This document shows positions 32,960 through 45,214 of a stretch of 64,000 nucleotides of DNA, piece after piece (the stretch's first letter is position 1; the number at the start of each line of letters is the position of its first letter). The notes beneath the pieces are model-generated. The model worked only from the letters and a program-made list of their open reading frames with translations, made no database searches and was not told where the DNA came from. Where the stretch lies: positions 3,107,501-3,171,500 of the forward strand of contig JAJKFL010000011.1 in NCBI GenBank assembly GCA_021186555.1. The letters are read 5' to 3'. The translations under genes were made by a program, and so were the position numbers. The DNA is from Reticulitermes speratus. Its lineage: Eukaryota > Arthropoda > Insecta > Blattodea > Rhinotermitidae.

Positions 32960-33850
32960 TTCTGTGGCCCAACAGCCCAACTCGGGCCTAGGACGCCTCA
33001 CTGTTGAGGTTTCTATATCACACACAATTATACACACACACACGGTATGACTCCTCTGGACGAGTGATCAGCCCATCGCAGAGGCCGCTGCCTACACAAC
33101 ACACAACAAACACAAGAGATGAACTTCCACGCCCTCAGCGGGCTTCGAACTTTGCGATCGCAGCAGTCAAGCTGCAGACTTACGCCTTAGGGTGTGTACC
33201 CACCAACAGAGTGGAGTGGAGTGGAGTCGAGTTCCGTCCAGTCCAGTCAAGTGCACACCGACCGAGTCGAATCCAATCAAGTCCGCGCCAGTCCAATAGG
33301 TTTTTAGTACTCTGAACAGTGCTCAAGTAAAGAAAACTACAGCGATGGAAAATTTTATCCTGCTTTTTTTTTTTTGCACACAATTGTGTGGAGAAGGATG
33401 TTGCTTCGGAAAAGATGAAACATGGGGGTGTACCCAATACACATCAAGAAACTGGAATTCGGAATATTTAGCCCATCTCCTGTGCAATTTTACCACATGC
33501 AGGCTATGTACTATCTGTGTCTATGTTCACGATGAGAGTTATTGTAGATCGCCTTGGTGATCCTGAACTAAAAAAAAGCCAACCTTTATGCATTCATTTC
33601 CCAACGCAAAATACCAGCCTTCACGCCTGGTCACAGGAGTCCGACTGAGGAAGATGAAACATGCGGCATCAAGAGTCTTGAATCGGCACACTCGTGGGAA
33701 TCGACTCGACTCTGTCGGTGTGTGCGCATTCCAGCACGCAGCCATTGCATGTAAGTGAATTGGCCTCTGCCGCGTCTTTGAGTCTGATTGGACTCGACAC
33801 AACTCTGGTGGTGGGTACGCACACTTAGATCGCACGGCCACCACGATCGT
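32960..33850 (-). mobile_element. B-type SINE split by a Harbinger-type insertion
   Basis: A minus-strand B-type SINE occupies 32960-33187, and its head resumes at 33828-33850. Removing 33190-33824 and one TTA restores 'ttacgccttagatcgcacgg', which matches 'cacgccttagaccgcgcgg' in the intact copy at 13975-14234. Confidence 0.8.
33190..33824. mobile_element. PIF/Harbinger-type element inside a SINE, TTA TSD
   Basis: Inverted termini GGGTGTGTACCCACCA and GTGTGCGTACCCACCA are flanked by TTA at 33187-33189 and 33825-33827. Inside, at about 33401-33470 (+), a decayed frame reads LLRKR, stop, NMGVYPIHIKKLEFG, which is reminiscent of the WVHPI...K..FGEF start of Harbinger transposases. No catalytic domain. 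Subterminal GAGTCGAGT/GTCCAGTCC-type short repeats occupy both ends. Confidence 0.75.
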
Positions 33851-34432
33851 CCTATTTGTGGTTTAATTAATGATACTGTCAGCAGCTGAAAAGGGTAGCG
33901 ACGAGTGGGAGGACAATAATGCACAAAAGGGATTTAGAAGGAAGCCATGATTGTCTAATTTTTGGTAATATCCCCGCTATTGCTGGAAGGACTGAGGAAG
34001 GCAATGACCTTCCCAAGTATGGATTTTCTTTTGTCCCGATAGGGTCTTGAGATCACAGTATTACAAATACGAGTCACATTTTTCAGCGCTTGACCCAATT
34101 TTTTCGATTCTTTGGACAGAGAGATGGAGGACGTAATCCATTGAACAAAGTCCTTCTTGAGAGTCCTATTACCCAGCTCGTCAAGAAATCCCGTGTCTGT
34201 GACGGGACACAAAAGTTATCACCTTGTTCGCAAGAGGCAGACACCGGTCCCTGTCCTGGGCCTGGGCCTGGTGCAGGCAGTTCACAGCCTCCCTCTATAA
34301 TTCTTCGGGACGCATCTTAATGTTATCCTAACCTAGTGTGCCCCAGTATTCTAAGTGATTCAGGTTTCTGCTGGCTTCAGAAAAAATTTGCATAAGAGTT
34401 TTATTTACTGCTGGGTTCCTATTTTGTGCAAG
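33851..34432. other. Unassigned spacer
   Basis: A minus-strand frame at 34212-33955 (MCPVTDTGFLDELGNRT) and a plus-strand frame overlap. Neither shows a domain. A short GGGCCT repeat lies at 34255-34272. Confidence 0.25.
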
Positions 34433-34445
34433 TAAAGCTACATTC

Positions 34446-34709
34446 GCCTATCCCAGTGGCCGTGCGGTCTAAGGCGTGGGTCTACGGCAGCTTGCTTGCT
34501 GGGATTGCGGGTTCGAATCCCACCGGGGGCATGGATGTCTGTCTCTTGTGAGTGTTGTGTGTTGTCAGGTATAGGTTTTTGCGACGAGCTGGTCCCTTGT
34601 CCAGAGGAGTCCTACCGAATGTGGTGTGTCTAAAAAGTGTGATCGTGAAGCCTCAAAAAATGAGGCGGCCTAGGCCCCCAAGGGACCGTCGAGCCATTGA
34701 AAGAATAAA
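34446..34709 (+). mobile_element. B-type tRNA-derived SINE with 12-bp TSD
   Basis: The head has an intact B-box (GGTTCGAATCC), followed by the full body and an A-rich end. AAAGCTACATTC occurs at 34434-34445 and 34710-34721, a perfect duplication. Confidence 0.92.
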
Positions 34710-34811
34710 AAAGCTACATTCAGAGCCAGATGTCATAATAACAAATTTTTACATGAAAAATAATCAATGAAGCCTTAATAGAAAAAGGTCTTGCTTTGAT
34801 ATGTGGCGATA

Positions 34812-37800
34812 CTGTCTTCACAGTTTTTGTTGTATAGATACTGTCTTCACAGTTTTTGTTGTATAGATACTCTCTTCACAGTTTTTGTTGTATAGATACT
34901 GTCTTCACAGTTTTTGTTGTATAGATACTGTCTTCACAGTTTTTGTTGTATAGATACTGTCTTCACAGTTTTTGTTGTATAGATACTGTCTTCACAGTTT
35001 TTGTTGTATAGATACTGTCTTCACAGTTTTTGTTGTATAGATACTGTATTCACAGTTTTTGTTGTATAGATACTGTCTTCACAGTTTTTGTTGTATAGAT
35101 ACTGTATTCACAGTTTTTGTTGTATAGATACTGTCTTCACAGTTTTTGTTGTATAGATACTGTATTCACAGTTTTTGTTGTATAGATACTGTCTTCACAG
35201 TTTTTGTTGTATAGATACTGTCTTCACAGTTTTTGTTGTATAGATACTGTCTTCACAGTTTTTGTTGTATAGATACTGTATTCACAGTTTTTGTTGTATA
35301 GATACTGTCTTCACAGTTTTTGTTGTATAGATACTGTCTTCACAGTTTTTGTTGTATAGATACTGTCTTCACAGTTTTTGTTGTATAGATACTGTCTTCA
35401 CATTTGTGTATATTGTTGTTTTGTATAGATACTGTCATTCACAGTTTTTGTTGTATAGATACTGTCTTCACAGTTTTTGTTGTATAGATACTGTCTTCAC
35501 AGTTTTTGTTGTATAGATACTGTCTTCACAGTTTTTGTTGTATAGATACTGTCTTCACAGTTTTTGTTGTATAGATACTGTCTTCACAGTTTTTGTTGTA
35601 TAGATACTGTCTTCACAGTTTGTTGATATGTCTTCACAGTTTTTGTGTATAGATACTGTCTTCACAGTTTTTGTTGTATAGATACTGTCTTCACAGTTTT
35701 TGTTGTATAGATACTGTCTTCACAGTTTTTATGATGTTTCCGTTTGGTATAGATACTGTCTTCACAGTTTTTGTTGTATAGATACTGTCTTCACAGTTTT
35801 TGTTGTATAGATACTGTCTTCACAGTTTTTGTTGTATAGATACTGTCTTCACAGTTTTTGTTGTATAGATACTGTCTTCACAGTTTTTGTTGTATAGATA
35901 CTGTCTTCACAGTTTTTGTTGTATAGATACTGTCTTCACAGTTTTTTGTTGTATAGATACTGTCTTCACAGTTTTTGTTGTATAGATACTGTCTTCACAG
36001 TTTTTGTTGTATAGATACTGTCTTCACAGTTTTTTGTATTTGTACATGGTAGATACTGTCTTCACAGTTTTTGTTGTATAGATACTGTCTTCACAGTTTT
36101 TGTTGTATAGATACTGTCTTCACAGTTTTTGTTGTATAGATACTGTCTTCACAGTTTTTGTTGTATAGATACTGTCTTCACAGTTTTTGTTGTATAGATA
36201 CTGTCTTCACAGTTTTTGTTGTATAGATACTGTCTTCACAGTTTTTGTTGTATAGATACTGTCTTCACAGTTTTTGTTGTATAGATACTGTCTTCACAGT
36301 TTTTGTTGTATAGATACTGTCTTCACAGTTTTTTGTTGTATAGATACTGTCATTCACAGTTTTTGTTGTATAGATACTGTCTTCACAGTTTTTGTTGTAT
36401 AGATACTGTCTTCACAGTTTTTGTTGTATAGATACTTCACATTTTTCATAAACTGTATTCATTTTGTTGTATAGATACTGTCTTCACAGTTTTTGTTGTA
36501 TAGATACTGTATTCACAGTTTTTGTTGTATAGATACTGTCTTCACAGTTTTTGTTGTATAGATACTCTCTTCACAGTTTTTGTTGTATAGATACTCTCTT
36601 CACAGTTTTTGTTGTATAGATACTGTCTTCACAGTTTTTGTTGTATAGATACTGTCTTCACAGTTTTTGTTGTATAGATACTGTATTCACAGTTTTTGTT
36701 GTATAGATACTGTCTTCACAGTTTTTGTTGTATAGATACTCTCTTCACAGTTTTTGTTGTATAGATACCTCTTCACAGTTTTTGTTGTATAGATACTGTC
36801 TTCACAGTTTTTGTTGTATAGATACTGTCTTCACAGTTTTTGTTGTATAGATACTGTATCACAGTTTTTTTGTATAGATACTGTTTCACAGTTTTTGTTG
36901 TATAGATACTGTCTTCACAGTTTTTGTTGTATAGATACTGTCTTCACAGTTTTTGTTGTATAGATACTGTCTTCACAGTTTTTGTTGTATAGATACTGTC
37001 TTCACAGTTTTTGTTGTATAGATACTGTCTTCACAGTTTTTGTTGTATAGATACTGTCTTCACAGTTTTTGTTGTATAGATACTGTTTCACAGTTTTTGT
37101 TGTATAGATACTGTCTTCACAGTTTTTGTTGTATAGATACTGTCTTCACAGTTTTTGTTGTATAGATACTGTCTTCACAGTTTTTGTTGTATAGATACTG
37201 TCTTCACAGTTTTTGTTGTATAGATACTCTCTTCACAGTTTTTGTTGTATAGATACTGTCTTCACAGTTTTTGTTGTATAGATACTGTCTTCACAGTTTT
37301 TGTTGTATAGATACTGTCTTCACAGTTTTTGTTGTATAGATACTGTCTTCACAGTTTTTGTTGTATAGATACTGTATTCACAGTTTTTGTTGTATAGATA
37401 CTGTCTTCACAGTTTTTGTTGTATAGATACTCTGTTCACAGTTTTTGTTGTATAGATACTGTCTTCACAGTTTTTGTTGTATAGATACTGTCTTCACAGT
37501 TTTTGTTGTATAGATACTGTCTTCACAGTTTTTGTTGTATAGATACTGTCTTCACAGTTTTTGTTGTATAGATACTGTATTCACAGTTTTTGTTGTATAG
37601 ATACTGTCTTCACAGTTTTTGTTGTATAGATACTGTCTTCACAGTTTTTGTTGTATAGATACTCTCTTCACAGTTTTTGTTGTTATAGATACTGTCTTCA
37701 CAGTTTTTGTTGTATAGATACTGTCTTCACAGTTTTTGTTGTATAGATACTGTATTCACAGTTTTTGTTGTATAGATACTGTCTTCACAGTTTTTGTTGT

Positions 37801-39415
37801 ATAGATACTGTCTTCACAGTTTTTGTTGTATAGATACTGTCTTCACAGTTTTTGTTGTATAGATACTCTCTTCACAGTTTTTGTTGTATAGATACTGTCT
37901 TCACAGTTTTTGTTGTATAGATACTCTGTTCACAGTTTTTGTTGTATAGATACTGTCTTCACAGTTTTTGTTGTATAGATACTGTCTTCACAGTTTTTGT
38001 TGTATAGATACTGTATTCACAGTTTTTGTTGTATAGATACTGTCTTCACAGTTTTTGTTGTATAGATACTGTATTCACAGTTTTTGTTGTATAGATACTG
38101 TCTTCACAGTTTTTGTTGTATAGATACTGTCTTCACAGTTTTTGTTGTATAGATACTCTCTTCACAGTTTTTGTTGTATAGATACTGTCTTCACAGTTTT
38201 TGTTGTATAGATACTGTCTTCACAGTTTTTGTTGTATAGATACTGTATTCACAGTTTTTGTTGTATAGATACTGTCTTCACAGTTTTTGTTGTATAGATA
38301 CTGTCTTCACAGTTTTTGTTGTATAGATACTGTCTTCACAGTTTTTGTTGTATAGATACTGTCTTCACAGTTTTTGTTGTATAGATACTGTCTTCACAGT
38401 TCTTGTTGTATAGATACTGTCTTCACAGTTTTTGTTGTATAGATACTGTCTTCAGAGTTTTTGTTTTATAGATACTCTCTTCACAGTTTTTGTTGTATAG
38501 ATACTGTCTTCACAGTTTTTATTGTATAGATACTGTCTTCACAGTTTTTGTTGTATAGATACTGTCTTCACAGTTTTTGTTTTATAGATACTCTCTTCAC
38601 AGTTTTTGTTGTATAGATACTGTCTTCACAGTTTTTGTTGTATAGATACTGTCTTCACAGTTTTTGTTGTATAGATACTGTCTTCACAGTTTTTGTTTTA
38701 TAGATACTCTCTTCACAGTTTTTGTTGTATAGATACTGTCTTCACAGTTTTTGTTGTATAGATACTGTCTTCACAGTTTTTGTTGTATAGATACTGTCTT
38801 CAGAGTTTTTGTTGTATAGATACTGTCTTCACAGTTTTTGTTGTATAGATACTGTCTTTACAGTTTTTGTTGTATAGATACTGTCTTCACAGTTTTTGTT
38901 GTATAGATACTGTCTTCACAGTTTTTGTTGTATAGATACTGTCTTCACAGTTCTTGTTGTATAGATACTGTCTTCACAGTTTTTGTTGTATAGATACTGT
39001 CTTCAGAGTTTTTGTTTTATAGATACTCTCTTCACAGTTTTTGTTGTATAGATACTGTCTTCACAGTTTTTGTTGTATAGATACTGTCTTCACAGTTTTT
39101 GTTGTATAGATACTGTCTTCACAGTTTTTGTTGTATAGATACTGTCTTCACAGTTTTTGTTGTATAGATACTGTCTTCACAGTTTTTGTTGTATAGATAC
39201 TGTCTTCACAGTTTTTGTTTTATAGATACTCTCTTCACAGTTTTTGTTGTATAGATACTGTCTTCACAGTTTTTGTTGTATAGATACTGTCTTCACATTT
39301 TTTGTTGTATAGATACTGTCTTCACAGTTTTTGTTGTATAGATACTGTCTTCACAGTTTTTGTTGTTATAGATACTGTCTTCACAGTTTTTTGTTTTATA
39401 TATACTGTACTTTAC
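34812..39415 (+). repeat. 29-bp minisatellite, about 158 units (4.6 kb)
   Basis: Unit: gatactgtcttcacagtttt plus tgttgtata. Common variants are gtattc, ctcttc, tctgttc and ttttata. A variant cluster (cttgttgta, ttcagagtt, gttttatagatactctc) at 38402 recurs at 38953, exactly 551 bp = 19 units apart, so long multi-unit segments were duplicated. Several irregular units (about 35401, 35625, 35730, 36035, 36435) interrupt the first half. The array starts just after a recent B-type SINE insertion. Confidence 0.97.
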
Positions 39416-39638
39416 ATTCTTTTATTCTTACATATTCACACTTTTAGTGTGTTTACTTCTATTTATAGCCATAAAAATCGTGACGTAACTGGTACATCTG
39501 AAGTAGAGGGGAAAATACTTCAAGTTCAAGATAAAAAAATAGGATTAAAATTAAGTAGTAAGACTTGAAAACGGTCTATTATGGCCAAAACACGTAATAT
39601 AATGTAATTAAGAGCTTTCTCAATTTTTAAATAAAATA

Positions 39639-39828
39639 CAGTCAAACCCTGTTTTAACGACATCTACTTATGCGACACCTCATCCATAACGTCAGATATT
39701 CTCTAGTACCCGTTAGACTAAATCCTTACTGTTAACCATAACATTATACTCCTCGGTTATAACAACACTCGTTTATAACGACACAGTAAATTCAGTACCT
39801 TTCATGACGTTATAACCGAGTTCGACTG
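39639..39828 (-). mobile_element. TA-flanked MITE with CAGTCAAACCC ends, copy 2
   Basis: The ends CAGTCAAACCCTGTTTTAAC and 'gttataaccgagttcgactg' are flanked by TA at 39637-39638 and 39829-39830. It is the reverse complement of 26062-26264. Confidence 0.7.
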
Positions 39829-39830
39829 TA

Positions 39831-40480
39831 TTGTTGCAAGGGCACATACGTTCTGTTTTTTTTAAGCTACGTTTCTCCTTTACACTAATAGCTTCACTAC
39901 GCTAATGTGAATTGCCAGGAACGGAAGGTGAGGAGATAGATACTCAGTAAGGACCAAAATGATTAGGGCTATCCTCCCCTACATGGGGATTAGCAGCTTC
40001 CAATTAGTGACATTCAATAGCTCTTCCCCACACCTAAGCGGTGCGAAACGTGAATATCAGAATTAATATCAGGCTGTCGCCGATGCGCAGAATGGAGATT
40101 TACCCCCACTCCCACCCTCCTCCTGCGCAGTGTGGTGTTTAGTCACTGAAGCCCTTTTGCTTTGAAACTGAACATTTTAATTGGAATTGTGATAGACAGA
40201 ATGTTACGAACCGAATGGAAGTTCGGCAAATTAAAAGAAGGTTTTATCCTGGATATTTGCGAGGATCGCACAGTGTTCGTTGTGATGTGTCAGCTGACAG
40301 CTGCGATGGTCCGATGATGACGTCATAACAGCGTATCGAAGAGTGAAGAGCCGCACGAGATCGGCATTCTTTGGGCTTAACACAGGGTTTGCAAGGTTGC
40401 AACTGTCGTGACCCTATGTGTACGATTTTTGGGCTAAACCTTTTAAAGATTATTCTGTATGAATACAGGTACTGCTTCTG
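39831..40480. other. Unassigned spacer
   Basis: No element recognised. It includes a pyrimidine-rich 'ccccactcccaccctcctcc' near 40105. Confidence 0.25.
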
Positions 40481-40532
40481 TTACTATTACTACTACTAGT
40501 GGTACTACTACTAGTAGTAGTAGTAGTAGGAG
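40481..40532. repeat. ACT/AGT trinucleotide palindrome
   Basis: (ACT)n switches to (AGT)n around 'actagtggtactactactag', a self-complementary simple repeat. Confidence 0.85.
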
Positions 40533-40559
40533 ATAAGTGTTTCTATAGGCAAACTCCTT

Positions 40560-40837
40560 TTCTTTTTGTGGTGAAGGGCCCCGCAGCTGATGCTACGGAC
40601 GCACCGTAGCCTTAAGGCTTATTGTGCAAACCTGTGATGAAGATAATTAGTTTTTTCGTTTTCCCGTGTAATGGAGCACAGGTGGAATGATATTGACAGG
40701 GGAAAACCGAAGTACTCGGAGAGAAACCTGTAGTGCCACATTGTCCACCACAAATCCTACATGGACTGACCCGGGATCAAACCCGAGCCTCAGCGGTGAG
40801 AGGCCGGCGACTAACCGCCTGAGCCATGGCACCACCC
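40560..40837 (-). mobile_element. F-type tRNA-derived SINE with 13-bp TSD
   Basis: Minus-strand head 'gccatggctcaggcggttag' with B-box GGTTTGATCCC, then a body ending in a T-rich left end on the plus strand. AGGCAAACTCCTT occurs at 40547-40559 and 40838-40850. Confidence 0.9.
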
Positions 40838-41111
40838 AGGCAAACTCCTTGTTTTCACGGTACAAATTTACGTATCACCTTTCAATGCCCAATGCATTTC
40901 AGTCAATTTGTTGTCTGTCATAAATTACAGACACCGAAAGAAAGACCTCTTCCATCAAAGAAAATTTATGTATTCTGTAAAATAAAGTTGTCAAGAGGTT
41001 TACGACGTTTCGACCTGTATTTATGTATCAAATATGTCACGTACTCCCTTTATGGGGCTTTACATACCCCTCGGACGTACCCGCACCCTCGGTCTAGAGC
41101 AGCTGTTGCAA

Positions 41112-41332
41112 GGTGAAAAGGAAAAGCTAAACCATTAGAGGCCTGGACAGGCCCTTGGGGCTCCAGGAGGTTGAAGCTCTCAGAATTTCTAGACAGTTGG
41201 CACATGAAGGTGGTAAGGTTGTCAGCCCTACGTACTGGCCGCCTTTACCCCCCCCCCCCCCCAGGAGATATCCCTGTTACTCATATTTGACCCCAGCGCT
41301 ATAGTGCGGCCAGAAGGATTAAGTCAATTAAA
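41112..41332 (-). mobile_element. E-type SINE, head missing
   Basis: The minus strand matches the body of 23987-24293: 'aagtcaattaaaaacc' at the 5' side, 'cgcactatagcgctggggtc', 'ggcggccagtacgtaggg', 'ggcctgtccaggcctc'. A 14-C run at 41250-41264 replaces the usual short G run. Confidence 0.75.
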
Positions 41333-41385
41333 AACCTCAATGATCCGTCTGGGAGAGTCGCTGTTACAGATAACATATTTTTTTC

Positions 41386-41612
41386 CTATGGCTCGACAGC
41401 CCCTTGGGGGGCCTAGGCCGCCTCATTTTTCGAGGCTTCACGATCACACTCAGACACACCACACTCGGTAGGACTCCTCTGGACGAGGGACCAGCTCGTC
41501 GCAGAGACCTCTACCTGACAACACACAACACTCACAACAGACAGACATCCTTGTCCCCGGCGGGATTCGAACCCACAATCCCAGTAAGTGAGCGGCCACT
41601 GGGATCGGCACA
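41386..41612 (-). mobile_element. B-type SINE with deletion in the tRNA-like head
   Basis: The body is intact, but about 30 bp between the B-box region and the A-box ('agtaagtgagcggccactgg') are missing compared with 13975-14234. A slippage or recombination deletion is likely. Confidence 0.8.
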
Positions 41613-41619
41613 GACAATA

Positions 41620-41920
41620 TTAAACAAGCAAAGGGCACAGCACCTTCCAACTACCCAGATCAATATATTGCCATCGCTTATTTAACCAAATTTTAATAAC
41701 CTATTTTTTTGGCCGTGTTCTCACGCCTTGTTTCTTTAAAATCGCTTAGTATTTCACATCTTTGCTTTGGTCCTTAATGTAATCTCATCCCTGAAGCTCT
41801 TCTGACTAAAACTGTATAAGTCTGAAGTAGATCTAATTCACTGGATGCCTAATGCCATTTGGTTTAGAATATTTTGTCTTTCCTTTTGCCATCCAAAAAT
41901 AAAAGGTTTAAAACATACGC
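41620..41920. other. Unassigned spacer
   Basis: Nothing recognised. Confidence 0.3.
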
Positions 41921-41924
41921 ACCT

Positions 41925-42400
41925 ATAATTTCCCTTTTGTTTTGTATGGGTGTGAAACTTGGTCTTTCATGTTGAGGAAGAAATATAGGCTGAGGGTGTT
42001 CGAGAATAGGGTGCTGAGGGGGATATTTGGGCCTGTGAGAGAGCAGGGAGCGAGACAGGAAAATATTGCATAACGACAAACTTCATGATTTGTGCACTTT
42101 ACCAAATATTTTTCGTTCAGTCAACTCACGAAGAATGAGATGGGCAGAGCATGTAGCACGTATGGGGAGAGGAGAAGTGCGTACAGCCTATTGGCGTGGA
42201 AACCTGAAGAACAGAAGCCACTTGGAAGACCTAGAATTAAATGGTAGGGTAATACTAAAATGGATCTTGAAAAATACAATGGGATGCGGACTGGATTGAT
42301 CTGGCTGAGGATAGGGACATGTGGCGGGCTCTTGTGAACAGGGTAATGAACCTTCTGATTCCACAAAATGTGCGGAATTTCTGGACTACCTGAAGTACTG
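41925..42400 (+). pseudogene. LINE ORF2 C-terminus and 3' UTR (family 2), plus strand
   Basis: With frameshifts the plus strand reads YGCETW-like 'VLYGCETWSFMLRKKYRLRV', then [32 protein letters not shown] and '[10 protein letters not shown]'. This is the same C-terminal region as 47547-47910. The sequence continues into the conserved 3' UTR ('ggtaatgaaccttctgattcc'). The catalytic domain is absent. Confidence 0.75.
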
Positions 42401-42845
42401 TGATCCATGGAGTTATTTAAAATTATGTCTGCATTTCTCATTTAATTCTTATAGTTTGATGTTAGGGGCTCGCCGAAATCATCCTAGTCGTTACTTTAAA
42501 AACTGAATCATAAACAGTGTGACTGCTGACAAAGCAAATTCCGGACCTGCTCTATCTCTCAATTCAACTTCTGTTTACGAAATACCAAACTCAGGTATGC
42601 TATAAGTTATCGACGTCAAGTTGAAAGCGTTGTCCATGTTTTCTGTGTACGATCTTCCTGTGTTTACGGCAGAGAAAGACAGTGCAGTGACCACGGCCGG
42701 AAGGCAGATTTGTTCACTGGTGCTTTCACTTTTCCTTTTATTGTTTTATTACACGGCAGTACACAAGCCTTCGGATAACAGGCGTATTACACAGGCAATG
42801 ATTTTAATATCCGATGACACTTAGCCAACAAAATCCTATGTTCTT
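42401..42845. other. Unassigned spacer
   Basis: No element recognised beyond the end of the LINE 3' UTR. Confidence 0.25.
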
Positions 42846-42849
42846 CTTC

Positions 42850-43132
42850 TTCGATGGCTCTACAGACTCCACTGGTCCTTGGCCCGATATAGCTGCTTCT
42901 TCCATTCTGCCCTATCTGGGGTATACTGGATCTTCAGCTCCTTCATGTCAGTATGCTCTTGGTCCTTCCATCTTGTCTTGGGTCTTCCTTTTGGTCTTGT
43001 TCCTAAGGGCATCCTTTTAAACAGTCTATTTACTAGACGTTCCTCCCCCATCCTCATAACATGTCCATACAATTGTAATCGTTGTATTCTTGCATAAGCT
43101 GAGATGGGAAGATCTTTGTATAGTTGGTACAC
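42850..43132 (-). pseudogene. LINE ORF2 C-terminal fragment (family 3)
   Basis: A minus-strand frame of 90 codons contains LPISAYARIQRLQLYGHVMR, MGEERLVNRLFKR, and GTRPKGRPKTRWKD. This is the R..W.GHV.RM...L...V....P.G.RP.GRPK.RW.D tail of endonuclease/RT polyproteins, from a different subfamily than the other copies. Confidence 0.75.
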
Positions 43133-43341
43133 AACAAAATCCTATATAAAAATTAAATTCATGCGACATTTTCCTCATTAAAAATTTGACAGCATTTGAG
43201 TTCGTTAAAATATCTACATTCTTAAGGAAACCGGAGATTTTCTGTGGGCACAAAACCCACCTCTGGAATCTATTCTAAGTTGGTTACTGTCCACATCCTC
43301 ATATTCAATTGTTATTAATTTTAATATTATCCCCAATCGAT
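43133..43341. other. Unassigned spacer
   Basis: Short AT-rich sequence, nothing recognised. Confidence 0.3.
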
Positions 43342-43950
43342 ACTTGCGATTTTCTGTCGCGCGATTATTTAGTCGCACAAATAGAACACACTGTTTTCAG
43401 TAGGAATGCGAGCACATGCGACTAAATAAAAGCAGCGATTAAAAAGATGCAACCAGCCCTATTTTACTAGCGACGCGACTGTCGCGAATTAAAATGGGTT
43501 ACATAGACAGGAATGAACCTGCACACACTTGCTTCTGCTGCTGTTCAGTCGCAGTTCAATCCTTGGAGAGAAATCTATCATTGAATATTATTGTATTTGG
43601 ATTATTTGTTATTGATATTGAATTATGTCTGATAACAAATCTGCTGTTGATGATTCACCGTCACACATTGTTTTGGACACGGAGAAATTGATTTTTGAAT
43701 TGGAAAAACGGCCAGCTCTGTATGACAAAAAGTTTGACTTATAAGTGGGTACACCCAATGTTTTCGTTTGCGTCTTTTTTTGGATTTCATACGGAGTAAT
43801 AAGGCAATCACACAAGTACTTTCGATCAAATCCATAACATTACTGAAATATACTAGCGATTTTTTGGTCGCCGTGTGCGGACCGCAATACTTTTCGGCGA
43901 TTGCGACTTTTCAGTCGCGGCGGCAATAAATCGCAAGTGTGCGCCTAGCC
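43342..43950 (+). mobile_element. Harbinger-type element with MADF ORF, copy 2 (left end lost)
   Basis: Nearly identical to 2156-2813, but it begins inside the left inverted repeat at 'acttgcgattttctgtcgcg'. The right end is intact and followed by TTA. About 75 bp of the MADF frame is replaced by unrelated 'aagtgggtacacccaatg'-type sequence at 43733-43785. Confidence 0.8.
43625..43744 (+). pseudogene. Truncated MADF ORF, Harbinger copy 2
   Basis: A 39-codon frame starts MSDNKSAVDDSPSH and reads KLIFELEKRPALYDKK before diverging and stopping. Residues 1-36 match copy 1 with one change (E5K). Confidence 0.65.
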
Positions 43951-43953
43951 TTA

Positions 43954-44885
43954 GTTCTACACTGTATTATATTTCCTTCAGACATTTCTAATAAAACTTT
44001 TCTTTAGGAATTTAACGTCTCCCTCGTTCATGCTACATATTGCACCCACTTAATCTGCCGACACAAGTAAACTTCACACCAAAGGCAGAGCTTATCGGAA
44101 TTTATGTCACTGCAGTAGTTACAGTGATAGAGTTTTAATTTGAAAACTTCACAGGAACTTCTTATTTCACCACAGCTGTGGTCCAGCAATAATTATTGGT
44201 GGTAGGGGGGAGTAGGGGAGGAGAATGAGGGAGGTCAGTGTACAGTCAGTCCTTACTAAGCCCCTTAACATGTAGTGCTGATACATGGTTGTAAGCCTTT
44301 GTGAGGGGGGTGTTTTGACTACAAAATTGTGTGGTGGCCTGAAGAAAATGAAAATCAAGTGTTTTAGAATAAAATTCAAAACAGAAAGAAGAATTATATT
44401 AGAATGGAAAACTCATTTATTTCAGCAGCAGAGTTGGTTAGGAAATTAATATATAAATTATTTTTAATTTAATTTTAAAACCCCCTTTACTACTGGAATT
44501 CCAGCTATGATATTACCCTAAAGGAGTTCAAGTAATAAAAAATGTAATTCAGAAATTTGATAAGGGAAAAACAGCGAGATATCAATCATGCTAGATTGTT
44601 ATGTTTATATCGTTAGTTCCTTTTTCGACTTCAGCTCGTACAGTACAGAGAATTTTGTCGTAAATATAATGATCAGTAGTGGCAAGGTATATGTTGACAT
44701 AGGTCATATAAAGTGACTGATATTTGTGTCAGATCTTAACCAAATTAGGGATAATAATAACAATAATTATTATTATTATTATTTATGATTTAAGGTCTTA
44801 CCATGCTTGAGGCTGCCTACCGATAAACACCGGGTTGTCACGGTGGTAGTCCATCACCATTTGATACTTCATTCATTCATTCTTT
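43954..44885. other. Unassigned spacer
   Basis: No repeat or gene recognised. There is a short ATT simple repeat at 44760-44785. Confidence 0.3.
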
Positions 44886-44889
44886 CTTT

Positions 44890-45170
44890 CTGTTGTTCTG
44901 TCTTACGACAGGTCCATAGCCTCTTCCAAAGCGACTTCTCCACACAGTGCGATCTAGTGCTTCCTCTTTCAATTTCCAGTATCATCTCTTTTCCTTAAGA
45001 TTATCCAGTAGCTGCTTACGTCTTCTTCCTCGTCTTCCCGTCACTTCTATCCTTCCCTCTATCTTTACTTCAATAACGTCCTTTACAAGGCAGTTCATAC
45101 GCAAGATGTGACCAATCCAGTTAGCTTTTCTTCTTTTTATTGTTTATCGGGTATTCCTCTCCTCCTTGAC
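44890..45170 (-). pseudogene. Family-1 LINE 3' end
   Basis: Reverse orientation of the 3440-3778 copy. The minus strand encodes, with breaks, KRRKANWIGHILR, CLVKDVIE, GRRGRRRKQLLD and ends 'ggacctgtcgtaagacaga'. The 5' part is missing. Confidence 0.75.
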
Positions 45171-45214
45171 TTATGGTACTTAAAATACATATTTACATTT
45201 CTTTAGTCTTATTA

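Noticed and set aside
35401-36470. Biological significance of irregular minisatellite units
   Set aside because: They may be sequencing or assembly errors in a long tandem array; raw reads would be needed.
34812-39415. CRISPR array
   Set aside because: Units are contiguous without unique spacers, and the surrounding DNA is eukaryotic.
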